A stretch of 64,000 bases of DNA from Tubulanus polymorphus (taxonomy: Eukaryota > Nemertea > Palaeonemertea > Tubulaniformes > Tubulanidae): the NCBI RefSeq assembly GCF_964204645.1, contig NC_134030.1, forward strand, positions 4,379,855 through 4,443,854. The letters run 5' to 3'. The notes below the pieces were generated by a model. That model saw only the letters and a program-made list of their open reading frames with translations, was not told the DNA's origin and did no database searches. The translations under genes and the position numbers were made by a program. Below are positions 35,738 through 54,679 of this stretch, one piece after another (the stretch's first letter is position 1; each line of letters begins with the position of its first letter).

Positions 35738-38700
35738 ATGTCGTTTATGAAAATGAAGCCGAGTTCAACTACGAAATTTTCATCGTCGAATAAAACCTCG
35801 CGCAATACGTCATCGCAGCAAGCGGCGGGATCTAAAACTAGCGGAAACTTCTGCAACTACTCGCATAGACCGTGTATGCAGGACCGTATCGAAAACTATG
35901 AGTTCTGTATCAGACATATTCTAGAGGATAAAAAATGTCCGTTCAAACAATGCAGCTTCACATCCGGAAAGTCGGCGAAACGCTGTCCAAATGCGGTACC
36001 TCGAGTTGAAAGGAAAGATGGGTATGTTTTAGTTTTAGAACAAAGTGGTTGAATACTTTTGAATGTCAGTTTATTTAAGGCATAAAAATTTTAAGTTTAG
36101 AAGAAAATTTATCCATTTAAATAATTGTGTAACCTAGCAATTTAGAGCTATGCTGGCCTCTTCTAGGCAGTCACATGTAATATTACCAGGTAATCCACAT
36201 TCCTTAAGGTACTTCAAATCATATGGATTCGTATATTGATCTGTAGCTTGGTGGAAAGATACAGTGTAAAAATCACCCGTGGATTCGTTGTCCCGTGTAC
36301 AAACAATAAACAGTGTAAAACTCCTTTTCATTAGGACTGCACTCCAGTAGCACCACCTGGAAAACCGCATTGTTAAGTCAGGATTTTCAGCAGCCGAGTT
36401 CCAAGAACTCATCTGGTCGTCCTCTCAATAGACATTTTTCGCCCTCTCTCCCCATTGACAATTAATGCCAGAAGTAATTATATCAACGTATAAATACAGA
36501 TACAGATACTTAATTGGTGAAATAAGCTTAATAACTACATATCCCTATTGAAATTCAAATCATAAGCACCTTGTTTTTAAAGCTACTGCCCGGAACATGC
36601 AAGAAAGATGAATCTCATGCGTCGCAAGGCGAACAAGAAAACAGCACCGAAACATACAGCTGAAACACTACTAGAGGACCTTGAACATTATATCAAACCG
36701 ATGCCGGAGACTTCGTTACGAGGCGCGGGCGATGCATCGTCGAAACAGTTTTCACGCAAACATAGAATTGGTCTCGAGGCCTCTCGTATCTTAGGTTAGT
36801 TTTAAGATGATTTCCGCCGCGTGAAATATCGGGAATATTTTTGATCGTCGACTTTTTTTTATCGATAGATACCCTGACGAGTTCGGAAGAATCGGATACC
36901 GAGGCGATGTTAGTCGAACAAGCGTGGAAAGGTGAACAAGATAGTGATGCAGAGAGTATAGACAGTGAAAATGAAGATTTGTTGAAGTAAGCACGTCAAA
37001 TAAATATGTATGGTAATAATAGATGAATTATTTATCATTATCATCTTAATGCTAACCTTAAAATCCGATCAGACTTAAGCACTGAACATAAAATCATAAA
37101 ATTAAGAGGCTCAGTATTGTAGCCCTACAGGCGTTAACCTAAAATGTATCGGCACTGTGCTGAATAAAACAGACACAAGGCAAAGACTAAGTAGAAAGTT
37201 TATAAGGTCACATCCATGTTCAGGTCGCATCCATTTCAATGAAACCAATTGAATTAGAATCCCGGTTTTATTAGTTGTGAATGAATTATTTTTTAGACAT
37301 GCTGGTGTTTACACGGCTGAAGAAGTAGCCCTTATCACCCGCGACAAACTGATTCGATTGCAATCTCTTTATATCGATCAATTCAAACGTTTACAACACG
37401 TCTTACGAGAAAAACGTCGCAAATACAAAGCAACTGCTGATTTGGAGTTAGAGACATTAGGTAAATTTTATCTTTCAATTTCAAGATGACATTTGCGCAT
37501 CTCAAAAAATGGGATTTAGATAAATCTCGAAACTGTCGGATAGATAAACTATGATTTACCAACAATGTAGGATTATTCAGGTAAAATAGATCATATCCGT
37601 GTTTCGCGTTCATTTCTGATTAATAGATAGTATTTCTCATTTAAACAGGTCCGATTCAAACTAGCGATGACGATCCGGTTATGAACGCGAAATTAGCGAA
37701 ATATATGGCGATTAAAAGATATCATCGTAGATATGGCAAGGTAAGGCATTTGGAAGTTATGTAAATCTCCCTGTTATGTTGTTATATATGGCAAGTCTCC
37801 AGCACTGATTGGAAAACATGACATCAACGTGCAAGAACTCTATACCCGGTACCATAAGTACATACAGAGATGTATTTTTGCCGGAAAATATATTTATACA
37901 TCGATTTGATGAATGTTCACATCAACAGGAAGCGTTATTACACCAGCAGATGAAAGAGAGAAGAATGGCGCAGACTGAAGGAATAAATTATCAACCGCCG
38001 CAGTATCAACTGTGTATACATTCTGTTAATGATGATCAGTGCGATGCTAAAGCCATTCCTTTATCCAAGTATTGTCTGAAACGTATCCTTTGATTATCCT
38101 TAAGTGTGAATTCTCTTGACAATAACTGTGTGAAGATGTTACTGATGAAATTTCTATCAATTTAGTGAAAAATTGAAGTTGTAGTTGAAGCCCTTGAAAG
38201 AACGATGATTGATAGAGTATGAATAGTATCAAATTTCTTAGGCTGCAGGGCCTAGACAGCAGATTGATTGCCAGTACTGCATTATTACAAATAAAATAGA
38301 ACTCGCTTAATCCGCATTTTCCCTTAATTGGGATGAAATATTTGATCCATTTAACCCTGGAATCAAGTAACTTATTATTATTAATTTGGAGTTTAATTTA
38401 TACAATGAAACTAGGTAGTTCCTAGTGAATTAAGTGAGTTCTTCAGTTTACACAGTATATTTTGTCAGATTTCAGTCAGTCTCTGAGGGGGTATGATGGG
38501 TATAAACATAAACGATTATATTCTGTGCATGAAATGAACTTAACTCATTTGTGTAGATATTCTACAAGATCCGCAGCAAGTGTTATATCAACCGTGTACG
38601 TATGGTAATGGAGCTTGTGGCAAATCAATAGCTGCTGTTACTGATAATCCGCGTTGTGATCTACATACACCATTAGTCGCTATGGAAAAACGATTACAAT

Positions 38701-39333
38701 CGCAACAAACAGCGGTCAGTACTTGAATTCATGTTGTACGCTCTGAATTATTTGCAAACAATAAGGCTCGATTTATGCAAATCTAGAAAGCGTCTTCTTT
38801 CGATACGAGATCTTTCATTGTCAGTGTTTTACCATGTCGAAGCTTGGTGTGCCAGTTTATCTTTGATTTGAGTTTCTTATCGAGAAAACACAGGAAAGAA
38901 TTAAATCAAACATCTTCGAATGATGCAATCGGAAATTTCTTGTATCTTGTAGCTTAATCTCAATTTCATTCCAACCATTAATCTAATACTCGATGCATAC
39001 TGGGATGCAGCTTAAATTGAGCCCTTTACTACATGGAGGTAATTTTAACCTTTGCTTTAAACGTTATACCGTTATAATTCTTTCAGGAACAAGATAGCTT
39101 AGAAGATCAGATTGTCGACCCGATGGATGATCAAGCACTCCCTCCGTTGGCGCGGGAATTGGAACAAGATTCAACAGATTACATCAATTTAGGGAGCAGT
39201 CAAATATCGGTAAGTTTTTGACTGGTCAGATAAGATACTGTTGTAATGTTCTTTCTAAGGTCTCCACAGGTTGAGTTATTTCTGCTCTTTGGTTTTCCAG
39301 ATGGATTTGGGACTTTCTTCGTTACTAAAGTGA
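35738..39333 (+). CDS. KANSL2: KAT8 regulatory NSL complex subunit 2
   Basis: Subunit of the nuclear non-specific-lethal (NSL) complex, which directs MOF/KAT8 acetylation of histone H4 at housekeeping promoters. Nine coding exons: 35738-36021, 36583-36794, 36869-36986, 37297-37460, 37649-37740, 37929-38082, 38557-38714, 39087-39209, 39301-39333; phases agree and give 445 residues (human 492). The N-terminal zinc-binding module contains [18 protein letters not shown] and [14 protein letters not shown] (about residues 38-75). Exon 4 ([13 protein letters not shown] and [14 protein letters not shown]) is nearly identical to the human protein. A second Cys/His module ([34 protein letters not shown]) lies at about 320-380. 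The ATG at 35738 is the first after a possible 5' UTR acceptor (TATTGTAG, 35711-35718). Head to head with cyclin T. Confidence 0.95.
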
Positions 39334-39423
39334 TCTACGTACAATTTTCAACGCTTGAATCATAGTTGACTGACAGCAGGAAGTGTTACGATCGTATTTA
39401 AATTTTGTTTTATATTTAGAGCA

Positions 39424-39429
39424 AATAAA
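39424..39429 (+). terminator. KANSL2 polyadenylation signal
   Basis: AATAAA 91 bases after the stop codon, followed by a T/G-rich stretch (TTTTGTTGTTG). Confidence 0.65.
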
Positions 39430-40809
39430 ATGTTATCTGACTGACATAGTTTTGTTGTTGTAACATTTTGAATGATATCATTCATCGAAAGCATTGGGAT
39501 CATTCATTTATTACGTACGCATGAAATTTGACTTTTTCATATTTTTGTGAGTTGAAAATCCGGTACAAACACCAGTTGCTCTCTCCCCAACAAGTATACA
39601 AATCCCTGTGCCCAGGGTCCGATCTTAAGCACTTGTGCACGATTGCCCGGGACAAGTATATTCTCATCAGGGCAAGTAGGTTCTCATTATCACTTGTCCC
39701 CTTGGCTAGTGAAATCCCTGTACCTCTATACAAATTTACTCATAAAACTATATGTATGATTATTTTGCCGGTTGAGTTGTTTCAGTGCTTTTAAGAGTCT
39801 TAGAATTTAGCGGAATCCGGTCCACAAATCTAAATAGCTTATTGAAACCATCTTCCAAATCACAAAGACGCTGATGAAGTATTCATGAAAAGATCTGGGG
39901 TCTGTTGGTCAAACATGAGTAATTCACTAAAAAGTGTTTCCACTCAAAAGGAAACCAGCTCGTGGAATCCTGTGTCAGTTACGTCAAATGAATTACGTTT
40001 CCTGATCCACTCGAGTTAGAAGTCACTGGATGACAAAAGATTCAATTCTTGCAGAAGCCCCAAGATAGCAGCTGGTTGTGTATAAGATATATTTGCATTG
40101 ATTAGAATATACATTATGTCAATATGAGGACTAGCCATTGATTACTAACACATTACTAAATACATCATTGATTGATTTATAGAAATTAAATCTGCACATG
40201 TGTTCCCGATTACAGGTGTATTGATGCCAGATTTCGGTAAACTACACAAAGTCACAGGGTAACAACGAAACTTCACTCAGTGCACTACAGACAATGAATT
40301 ATACGGTTACTTTGCGAGCAAATATTTGACATCTTAAACTGATAAAATGGGAGACTTAATAACAGCAGATTGATATGATATACATTACATATAATAAAGG
40401 TAGATTTTGATTTTACAAATACTCTAATTTCCTGGAAGTTAACATACCCGATTTTGCTGGTAATAATGGTCATTAATTAACCTCCAAATTATCTTTGATA
40501 ACCTGTATAGTAAGTAGTTCAGGTGGTTGGTATAAATACATTAAGCTTACAATGAACTAAGTTAAGCTTGTCAAAATACTTATGTTTATACTTATCACAT
40601 CATATCACAAAACACATACAATGTCATTCAAATGTAAGTATATTTTAATTGTTTTGAGTACATTGATTGTGTAGATATAGGATGTAAAGGGTAGTACGTT
40701 TATGACTGTCGGAAGCCGAAAGATACTGAAGCAGAACTTATAACATACGCTCTGTTTCCAAAGCCACAATTTTCATTCTGATGCTTGAAACAACGATTTT
40801 CTCAAAGTT

Positions 40810-40959
40810 GGGATTCACTCATTCATTACGTACGCATAAAATTTGAATTTTTTACCCCACTCTGCTTACACGCAAAATCGACCATATTTTCAATACATTA
40901 AGCATTACAATACGCACTGAGCCCTCCTCCGCATACGTGATAAATGAATGAATGAACCC
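40810..40959. mobile_element. Miniature element with GGGATTCATTCATT ends
   Basis: The left end GGGATTCACTCATTCATTAC and TACGCAT are inverse to the right end (GCATACGTGATAAATGAATG, then AATGAACCC). An isolated copy of one end lies at about 39496. Confidence 0.55.
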
Positions 40960-41372
40960 GTTTTTTTTTTAGAAAACCTTCCCATCCCAAAAACATCCGA
41001 CCTTACGCATGATTTACTGTTTCTTCAAAACGTCAGTCCAGTTACTGATGAAGCAGGTATCAAACTATTAGCACATATGAATAGTCAAAAAAGCACAATT
41101 TGTCAGTCGTACAGCATTGATAACGATTATAGACTTGAATAAAAATCATTGTATATGATCGTATATGATCAACGATAAAAATAATAAAAGTTTACAAGAC
41201 AAGGAAATAATTTTACAAAAAACAAAACATCTTTTGGAATACATTAATCATGTTTAGGAATGGAACCAAAAACGATGCGTTAAACTCAAAATGCATTGAA
41301 TTGATTTAAAAGAAATCTTTGAGTCATGTTGTTTTAATTGTCACAGGGTTGAGAGTTAAAACCGAAGAGGTT

Positions 41373-41590
41373 AGGCTAATCAAAAATGATACCTTGTTTC
41401 TCCGCAGCGGCCGGGTCATTTTTGTAAAATTTAAAAATTTGTAAACTTCATTTCTATAGCGACCGGGTCTGTTATGGTAAAATTGATCACGATTTTAAAA
41501 AAAGTAATGTATAGGGTAGATAGGCGGCCGGCCGGGTCAACATTTAAGCTCAGCAGAGCGGAGAAACAAGGTATCAATTTTTTTTAGCCT
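41373..41590. mobile_element. AGGCTAA foldback element, complete copy
   Basis: About 33-base inverted ends share ATACCTTGTTTCTCCGC and start AGGCTAA. The flanks AAGAGGTT (41365-41372) and TAGAGGTT (41591-41598) match at 7 of 8 positions, which suggests an 8-base, hAT-type duplication. Inner repeats of GGCCGGGTC are also present. Other copies: 59949-60152 and part of 22463-22542. Confidence 0.7.
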
Positions 41591-42199
41591 TAGAGGTTAT
41601 TTTTGTTCCAACATCTCAACCAATTTTACAGATAAGAAATCTGCGGTATGTAATACAAAGAATGCATCAACGTCCTGAATATGTCAAATAAATGCAATAG
41701 GTTATACACTGAAATGTCTTGATATATCATATGATAGTCAGAAAAAACCAATATAGCAATTCCAATTTTGATTTAAACAAAAACCATGTACTTCACCGTA
41801 ATACATGTGCGCATTGCACTATTCTTGTACATAATCCACATTTACCAATATCGGACAAGGCAAGAAGCCAGAATCCTTGAGAATATGAGATCATTATCTT
41901 GTTCATAATATATACATTTACTATAGTAAAATAGTTGTCTATCTAAAACAACATTGTTTTTAACAGAGCTCGGCGCGTCATACCTTCTCATACACGAGAA
42001 TATGAGAACATGAGACGCTTAGAGAATTTTTATCACTTTTTTTACACATTGATGCCTTATGACAACTTTGGAATTGTGTGTCATCATTTTTTCACTAATA
42101 ATAATTGATATTAGTAGAATTAGGACATACAGAGTACACACACCACTGACCAATAAAGATAAAGCATTAGCTACATATTGATGCTACGCTCCTAGATAA

Positions 42200-49367
<7,168 letters not shown>

Positions 49368-49950
49368 GACTTTGTTCTATCCGCGCGTTAATAATAATTT
49401 AAGGACTTAAACACGACGAACGAAGTTGAATCAATCAAATCACAAAGTGAAAGTCAGAGTCGAGGTCACACACGACACACACACAGTCAATCTCAATAAT
49501 CAGTCTCCAACAACAACACAACACAGTCACAGAGCTCACTCGATGATCAGTGTTTGAAGATAACGAGTAACAGAGCAATCACTTTTTCCAAGTTTGACGA
49601 ATTCTAGAATAGCATAGCAGACTCAAACACTACTGATATCTGAGGTTAACAAATTTGGGAAATTTTGATAAATTTTTACAACCGTTTCACTTCCTGGTAT
49701 GACGTCACTATAACCACGCATCCTGATTCGTCAATTCAAGGGCGCGGCCTTTCATTCATAGATTTATTTCCAGCAGGTGGCAGAACCAGACGGTTTGTTA
49801 TATTCGAGGCTATGCCAGGCGGGCCAAATCCCGGCGTTTTCCGGCGCTTGCGACTTGAAAGCCGTGCAGCAAACCTGGATCGGATCTAAATGAAAGTTTG
49901 GTACAACTGCAAATTTCGAATAGTAATTTCTGGGCATGGCATTTCATGAC

Positions 49951-50034
49951 TTTTAAAGGCGCGACCACCGGAGGCGACGGCCGCGGGTCAATTCTTGATT
50001 TTAAAGGTGCGACCAGTGAGGGCCACGGGTCAAA
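49951..50034. repeat. Imperfect tandem duplication, about 40-base unit
   Basis: TTTTAAAGGCGCGACCACCG and TTTTAAAGGTGCGACCAGTG each run on to a CGGGTCAA end. Function unknown. Confidence 0.55.
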
Positions 50035-50378
50035 TCAGCGAATTAACAGCGCCCGGTGACTTAAATTTCCAACATTGAAAAATCATGGGATTCGAGGATT
50101 TTATTATAACGAAAAGCTGTTACAGCTCGAAGAGTTTTGATCGTCTAAGCCGTCGTGGGTGCGCACCAGTCCGGAACCCGAGGGTATGGACTCAAAATAT
50201 AGTATTTTTTAAAATAAACTAAACTTTTATTCAAAATAAGCCACCAATTAACGTCTGACAATAAACTAAATTGCCAATTCTATGCATAAAACTGATCCAG
50301 AGCAACCATCGTGCGGCGTCCGGTCTCACCGATAAGCCCGGACGATCAACCCGTACAGCTAATATTACAGTAAGGTTT

Positions 50379-51020
50379 TTAATTAGAGGCCTCAGCCTTG
50401 TCCTTGGTAGTGTTTCCCTTCGAATCGATGACCTCCGCACTATCGGCTGATGGAACCCAAAACGCTTTACATTGTATAATCCACTGGATAAGATGCACGA
50501 CGAAGAGTCCAATTCCGACTGCGATGCTTATTCCATGAAGGGTTAGTCTAACGATGAGTTCGTTTCGACCCATTGCCGGAGTATATCCCACCGTATTGGC
50601 GATTTTTGCCCCCTCCGCGCAAATTAAAGTCTCGTTGATGGGTTTTTCGACAGGGAAATAACAACGGTACATCATGAAATCAACGGCGATAGCGAATGCG
50701 TGCATACCGATCAGTGTAATCGCTATTTGAGTTCCAAATATCGACAGCACCAGGCATGAGATCATCGGCCGAGTGCAACGATTCTGCGCGCAACGAATAC
50801 CAAACAATCCCGCCACGGCCGAGACTATTGACCCCCACACGCCGATCCCGACGAAGAAAAAGTAAGCTTGAAACGGGATTTTGATGATCGCGTTTATAAA
50901 TTGCAATACGGAGCCTGCTATTTGAATTTTCGCGCATCTACCCGACCAGACATGGGCATAGCCAGGCCGAGCAGGCTCATTTTGTTTCGAGCAATCTTCG
51001 GGGCATACGCTTTTCGCCAT
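50379..51020 (-). CDS. Four-helix membrane protein, CD20/MS4A-like
   Basis: Single coding exon, 213 residues. Four hydrophobic segments are visible at about residues 34-57, 58-76, 87-113 and 160-184. The short cytosolic N-terminus has a CPEDC motif, and the C-terminus is charged. A 45-residue loop between helices 3 and 4 holds two Cys (120, 134) and an NET glycosylation site (129). Layout and size resemble the MS4A/CD20 tetraspanning group, with AGSVLQFINAI near the first helix; the assignment rests on topology, not on a diagnostic motif. A 5' UTR intron joins the start exon (acceptor TTTCAG, exon start 51028) to an upstream exon ending at 51550. An AATAAA on this strand lies at 50226-50231. 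It is divergent from FoxQ2. Confidence 0.75.
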   Translation of the reverse strand: MAKSVCPEDCSKQNEPARPGYAHVWSGRCAKIQIAGSVLQFINAIIKIPFQAYFFFVGIGVWGSIVSAVAGLFGIRCAQNRCTRPMISCLVLSIFGTQIAITLIGMHAFAIAVDFMMYRCYFPVEKPINETLICAEGAKIANTVGYTPAMGRNELIVRLTLHGISIAVGIGLFVVHLIQWIIQCKAFWVPSADSAEVIDSKGNTTKDKAEASN

Positions 51021-51549
51021 AGTCGAATCTGAAAGATGAATTGATAGAAATCAATTACCTTTAAGTCAAGCTGATTTAATTCGGTATAAAATAATTAACA
51101 ATTTCCGTAATCGCGACGACCCCGGCCCCCGACCTAAATCAGGTCAGTTGAGACTTGCGTGGCATAATCTTAACAAACAGTTAATCATTAGTCAATTAAT
51201 GGTGGCTTCAAAATCAAAGTGCCAAATATAATCTAATTAATTCATATTCTATTGCCCAACAAAAATAATTTGCGTAGAGCTAAACACAAATTTACCAAAA
51301 ATTGTTTTTAACAAGATGGAAATAATATAACAGTAGTTCAAAAGTATTTTAAGCCTTTCTAATATAAAGAACTAAGTCGAGACGAGTTCTCCCTGTAGAA
51401 TTCATATGTTGGCAGAGTTTTAAATGACTTAATACGCAACCGGCATCCCCTTCACGCAAAAAACTGTTACACAACCGCAAAAATTTTGAAAAATTATTAC
51501 GTTATTCGTCTTTATTCAATGGTAACTAAATTCAGAAACAAGTGCCTAC

Positions 51550-51652
51550 CTTTCTTTCGGTGACGTATCGCTATGAATTTGAAAGAAGTGACGGACTGAT
51601 CCAGTTAGATTCTTCGGAAGAATGAGTTGAGTAGAGTTGAGTCTCGTTTATA
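51550..51652 (-). promoter_or_regulatory. TATA promoter and leader exon of the CD20-like gene
   Basis: On the - strand TATAAA (51652-51647) is followed about 30 bases later by the expected start near 51620, then a leader of about 70 bases ending at donor AAAG|GTAGGC (51550). Confidence 0.6.
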
Positions 51653-51654
51653 CA

Positions 51655-53010
51655 GCCTTTTTTGTGTATTGACTACATATGAAAAATGACCGAGTTGGAA
51701 AAATGTCAATTTATCCATACGTATAAAATACGTCATTGCCATTGAAATCAGAACAGTCCTTCAGCGACGCAGCGACCTCGTTTGAAATATGAAAACTCTC
51801 ATGTTAGATTAATTCTATTCTCAACAAACCAGTTTTTATAATGTTGTTGTTGATTCTGTCGCGGTTTTTGGTGATCTATCATTCACATTGACAATATATC
51901 ATTCGTGTATATACTGGTTTTATACATTTTTTTCTTGGAAATGGAAAAAAGGGGACGACTGAGAATATGTTTTCGACCCGACAATTCTAGGGTAAACCGG
52001 CGGGATAATGGTCTTATATCATAACTATGAAGTTGACGTGAAACATTCGACACCGGCTAAGTAATTTTTCGTTGCATTTTCCCCAGTGGAAACAACTTTT
52101 GAATTAAAGTTCCCGCGACGTAGAAAAATATCAATCTTTCACTTCTTAATCCTTTTGTCTGATCATTTTTCGTCCGTAATGTTTGGTAATTTGTGAAAAT
52201 AATTTGGCTGTATATACGCAATCCGTTTTAATTGGTGTGTTTGCTGTCAGTAATTATTTTGACGCTGGAATTAACGGTTTAAGAAATATCAATTAACGGA
52301 CGTTGCAATTGATATCGTTGATAATATCAATTATTGGTTTTGATAAGGACTAATTAAATGGTCATGTCGGGCCGTTATCAAACTGTCTTACTATTAGTTA
52401 GAAGTAGCGCGCCTAATTGGCCGTGACTGCATGGCATGAAGTGATACAGACGATGGAAATGGCTTCGTACAAGAAAAAATATTTAAAAAATATAAGATAT
52501 TTAGAAAAAGCTAAATGGAAATGTACTAAAAATTTCATCAAATGAATCAATGAAAATAGAACAAAATCATTTGAGGATATCTAAGAATTTCTGATCTGAT
52601 CAAGTTGCACTAGTCGTAAAGAATTTGAGAAATTACCTGAAAATTAATTTGAAATGTGATAGGTGGCATTTTAAGCGGTATATTGGAAAATTCTCATGGA
52701 AATCCTTTATAATATTTGCCTCTTGCAGTCATGTAATTGCGTGAACATGAAGGTAACGCGGATATATTTACAATTACGATTCCTCGACTTAATTGACGTG
52801 ACAAATTACACAATAGCCGAGGCTTCAGATGGTCTAATAGCGTGCGCGTATAGCACCGATCAAAATGCCTTCCAACCGCGTGCCGTCTTTAATTGGCCCC
52901 GACCGATACATCGATGTCAACCGCGCGATTTAATTGGTCGAATCGGGATGGTGTCTATAATTGATAATTCATCGGTCAAGGAAATACTCAAACTGGTGGC
53001 TATTCCGATT
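51655..53010. other. Intergenic region upstream of FoxQ2
   Basis: No coding exons. It is rich in AATTA/TAATT-type homeodomain-like sites, e.g. TTTAATTGG-type and TTGACGTGACAAATTAC segments at about 52790-52950. This makes it a plausible cis-regulatory region for FoxQ2, though nothing specific can be shown. Confidence 0.3.
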
Positions 53011-53015
53011 TAGGG

Positions 53016-53023
53016 TATATAAG
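53016..53023 (+). promoter_or_regulatory. FoxQ2 TATA box
   Basis: TATATAAG, predicting a transcription start near 53045. This decides the start codon: the ATG at 53030 would lie upstream of the transcript start, so ATG 53096 is preferred. Confidence 0.65.
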
Positions 53024-53095
53024 CAGAAGATGCCTGCCTCGAGGTATCACTTGCTATTCGAAAGAACAACCAATAACAACAACTACAACTCCGAA

Positions 53096-54469
53096 ATGTC
53101 GCTATTCGAGGAATTATCTGATATATCGTTTGACTCTTTAATCACCGCTGCAGAATGTACACAACTGGACGATGTAAGACCGACGCTCGACCAACTTTCA
53201 TCATCGTTGTGTTTCGAGCAAATCGACGAGTACAGAAATTTCGAGTGGCTCCAGTCACCGACCGGGTCGACCTGCAGTACGCCCGGTAGTATCATCAGCA
53301 ACAACAGCGCCGATTCGATATGCAACTCCGGAGGCAGCGCGAATACGTCGCCGATTTCTCAGTGCAGTTACACCGTTGAAAATCACCAGCAGAACATTCG
53401 GGATTATGCGAACGAAGGATATTTCGGTATCAATGATTTCGTGGACAGTACCACATCAGCGGCCGCCGCCAGTCCGTGTTCAAGTGTTACCAGTAGCGTA
53501 ATTTCCGCTACCACGCATCTGGAGTCAAAAGATATTCGCGACTCGAATAATAGCATCGATGCGGGCGTTGACTTAAAAAAACCTGAACATTCGTACGTCG
53601 CCCTGATTGCGAAAGCAATTTTGAGCCTCCCAGAGCGTCGTATGTTACTGGGTGATATTTACCAGTACGTAATGGACAATTTTCCGTATTACAATAACAA
53701 AGAACGAGCGTGGAGAAACAGTATTCGACACAATCTATCTTTGAACGAGTGTTTCGTGAAAGCCGGTAAATCAGAAACTGGTAAGGGCAACTACTGGGCC
53801 ATCCATCCGGCGTGTTACGACGAGTTTGTTCGGGGTGATTACAGGAAAAGAAACGCTAGACGACGGGCTAGACCTCGTTACGCTTACGGAGCTAATCGCA
53901 TGTCGGCGGCGGAAAGGGGGTATGTACCGATGAAAAGTTACCCGGGACGCTCGACGATCGCTTATCATCCGTACGCCGCTAATTCGACACCTGTGCGCCC
54001 AACTCCTCCGCCGTCCGAAAGTCTATCGCAGATCGTCGCCGCGTGTCGTCGACTTTCACCGGTTCCAAGCGATCAGGACCTGCCGCCTCAACAACAACCG
54101 CCGTTCGTTCAACGACAATCATCAGCAGCGGCGCCTCCTAATGTTACTGTTGCTCGTCAGAACCAACACCCGTACAACAGGGCGTCAAGATATTTCAGCA
54201 ACGACAATAGTGCTTCCTCGAGTCACCCGATGACATATCCGATGCGACAGCAACACCAACAACAGCAGCAGCAGCAGCAGTGGCAGTCAGCAACTTTCGC
54301 CACGTTCCATTTCGGAAATTCATCAAACAACATGGATTTACAAAATTATTATCAACCCGCGCAGCAGCCGCAGCAGCAGCAGCAGCAGCCGCCAGTTGTT
54401 GCTAATAACAGCAAGACCAATGTGAATACATTCGACTGGAGCGCACTCGGCTATCTCTCCGAATTGTGA
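53096..54469 (+). CDS. foxQ2: Forkhead transcription factor FoxQ2
   Basis: Intronless, 457 residues from ATG 53096 (CCGAAATGTCG). The forkhead domain covers about residues 162-258. It begins KKPEHSYVALIAKAI, includes LLGDIYQYVMDNFPYY and AWRNSIRHNLSLNECFVKAG, then GKGNYWAIHPAC. The segment after it, GDYRKRNARRRARPRY, is typical of FoxQ2 and separates it from FoxQ1, FoxL and FoxJ. The N-terminus is Ser/Asn/Thr-rich and the C-terminus Pro/Gln-rich with two polyglutamine runs (about 54260-54280 and 54370-54390). No clear Groucho-binding EH1 motif was found; DISFDSLI near the N-terminus is a weak candidate. FoxQ2 marks the apical, anterior neuroectoderm of many invertebrate larvae. Confidence 0.93.
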   Translation: MSLFEELSDISFDSLITAAECTQLDDVRPTLDQLSSSLCFEQIDEYRNFEWLQSPTGSTCSTPGSIISNNSADSICNSGGSANTSPISQCSYTVENHQQNIRDYANEGYFGINDFVDSTTSAAAASPCSSVTSSVISATTHLESKDIRDSNNSIDAGVDLKKPEHSYVALIAKAILSLPERRMLLGDIYQYVMDNFPYYNNKERAWRNSIRHNLSLNECFVKAGKSETGKGNYWAIHPACYDEFVRGDYRKRNARRRARPRYAYGANRMSAAERGYVPMKSYPGRSTIAYHPYAANSTPVRPTPPPSESLSQIVAACRRLSPVPSDQDLPPQQQPPFVQRQSSAAAPPNVTVARQNQHPYNRASRYFSNDNSASSSHPMTYPMRQQHQQQQQQQQWQSATFATFHFGNSSNNMDLQNYYQPAQQPQQQQQQPPVVANNSKTNVNTFDWSALGYLSEL

Positions 54470-54668
54470 AATGTGAATAGTGACTATAAAAAACTATATT
54501 GACAATTTAATTTATCATAACTTATAACTTATTATCTAAGTAATGTGCTAACATAGTATTTCAAACTGCCAAAAACTTTAAAGTCAAAATGTAAAATTTG
54601 TAGATACACTTGTCATGTATTCGATGTTTTGTGACCAACGTTCAACGTTATAAGTTCTTAAAAGTGTA

Positions 54669-54674
54669 AATAAA
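54669..54674 (+). terminator. FoxQ2 polyadenylation signal
   Basis: AATAAA 200 bases past the stop codon. Confidence 0.6.
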
Positions 54675-54679
54675 TTTTA

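Larger units (their letters stand above)
39430..42199. other. Intergenic region between KANSL2 and uridine phosphorylase
   Basis: No coding exons recognised. It holds a single GGGATCATTCATT end at about 39496-39540, the related element 40810-40959, and the AGGCTAA element 41373-41590. The segment next to 42200 should contain the 3' UTR of the distal uridine phosphorylase exon. Confidence 0.45.

Noticed and set aside
49665-49889. 74-codon + strand frame near the uridine phosphorylase promoter
   Set aside because: No family, no regulatory context, and it lies next to a tandem duplication.
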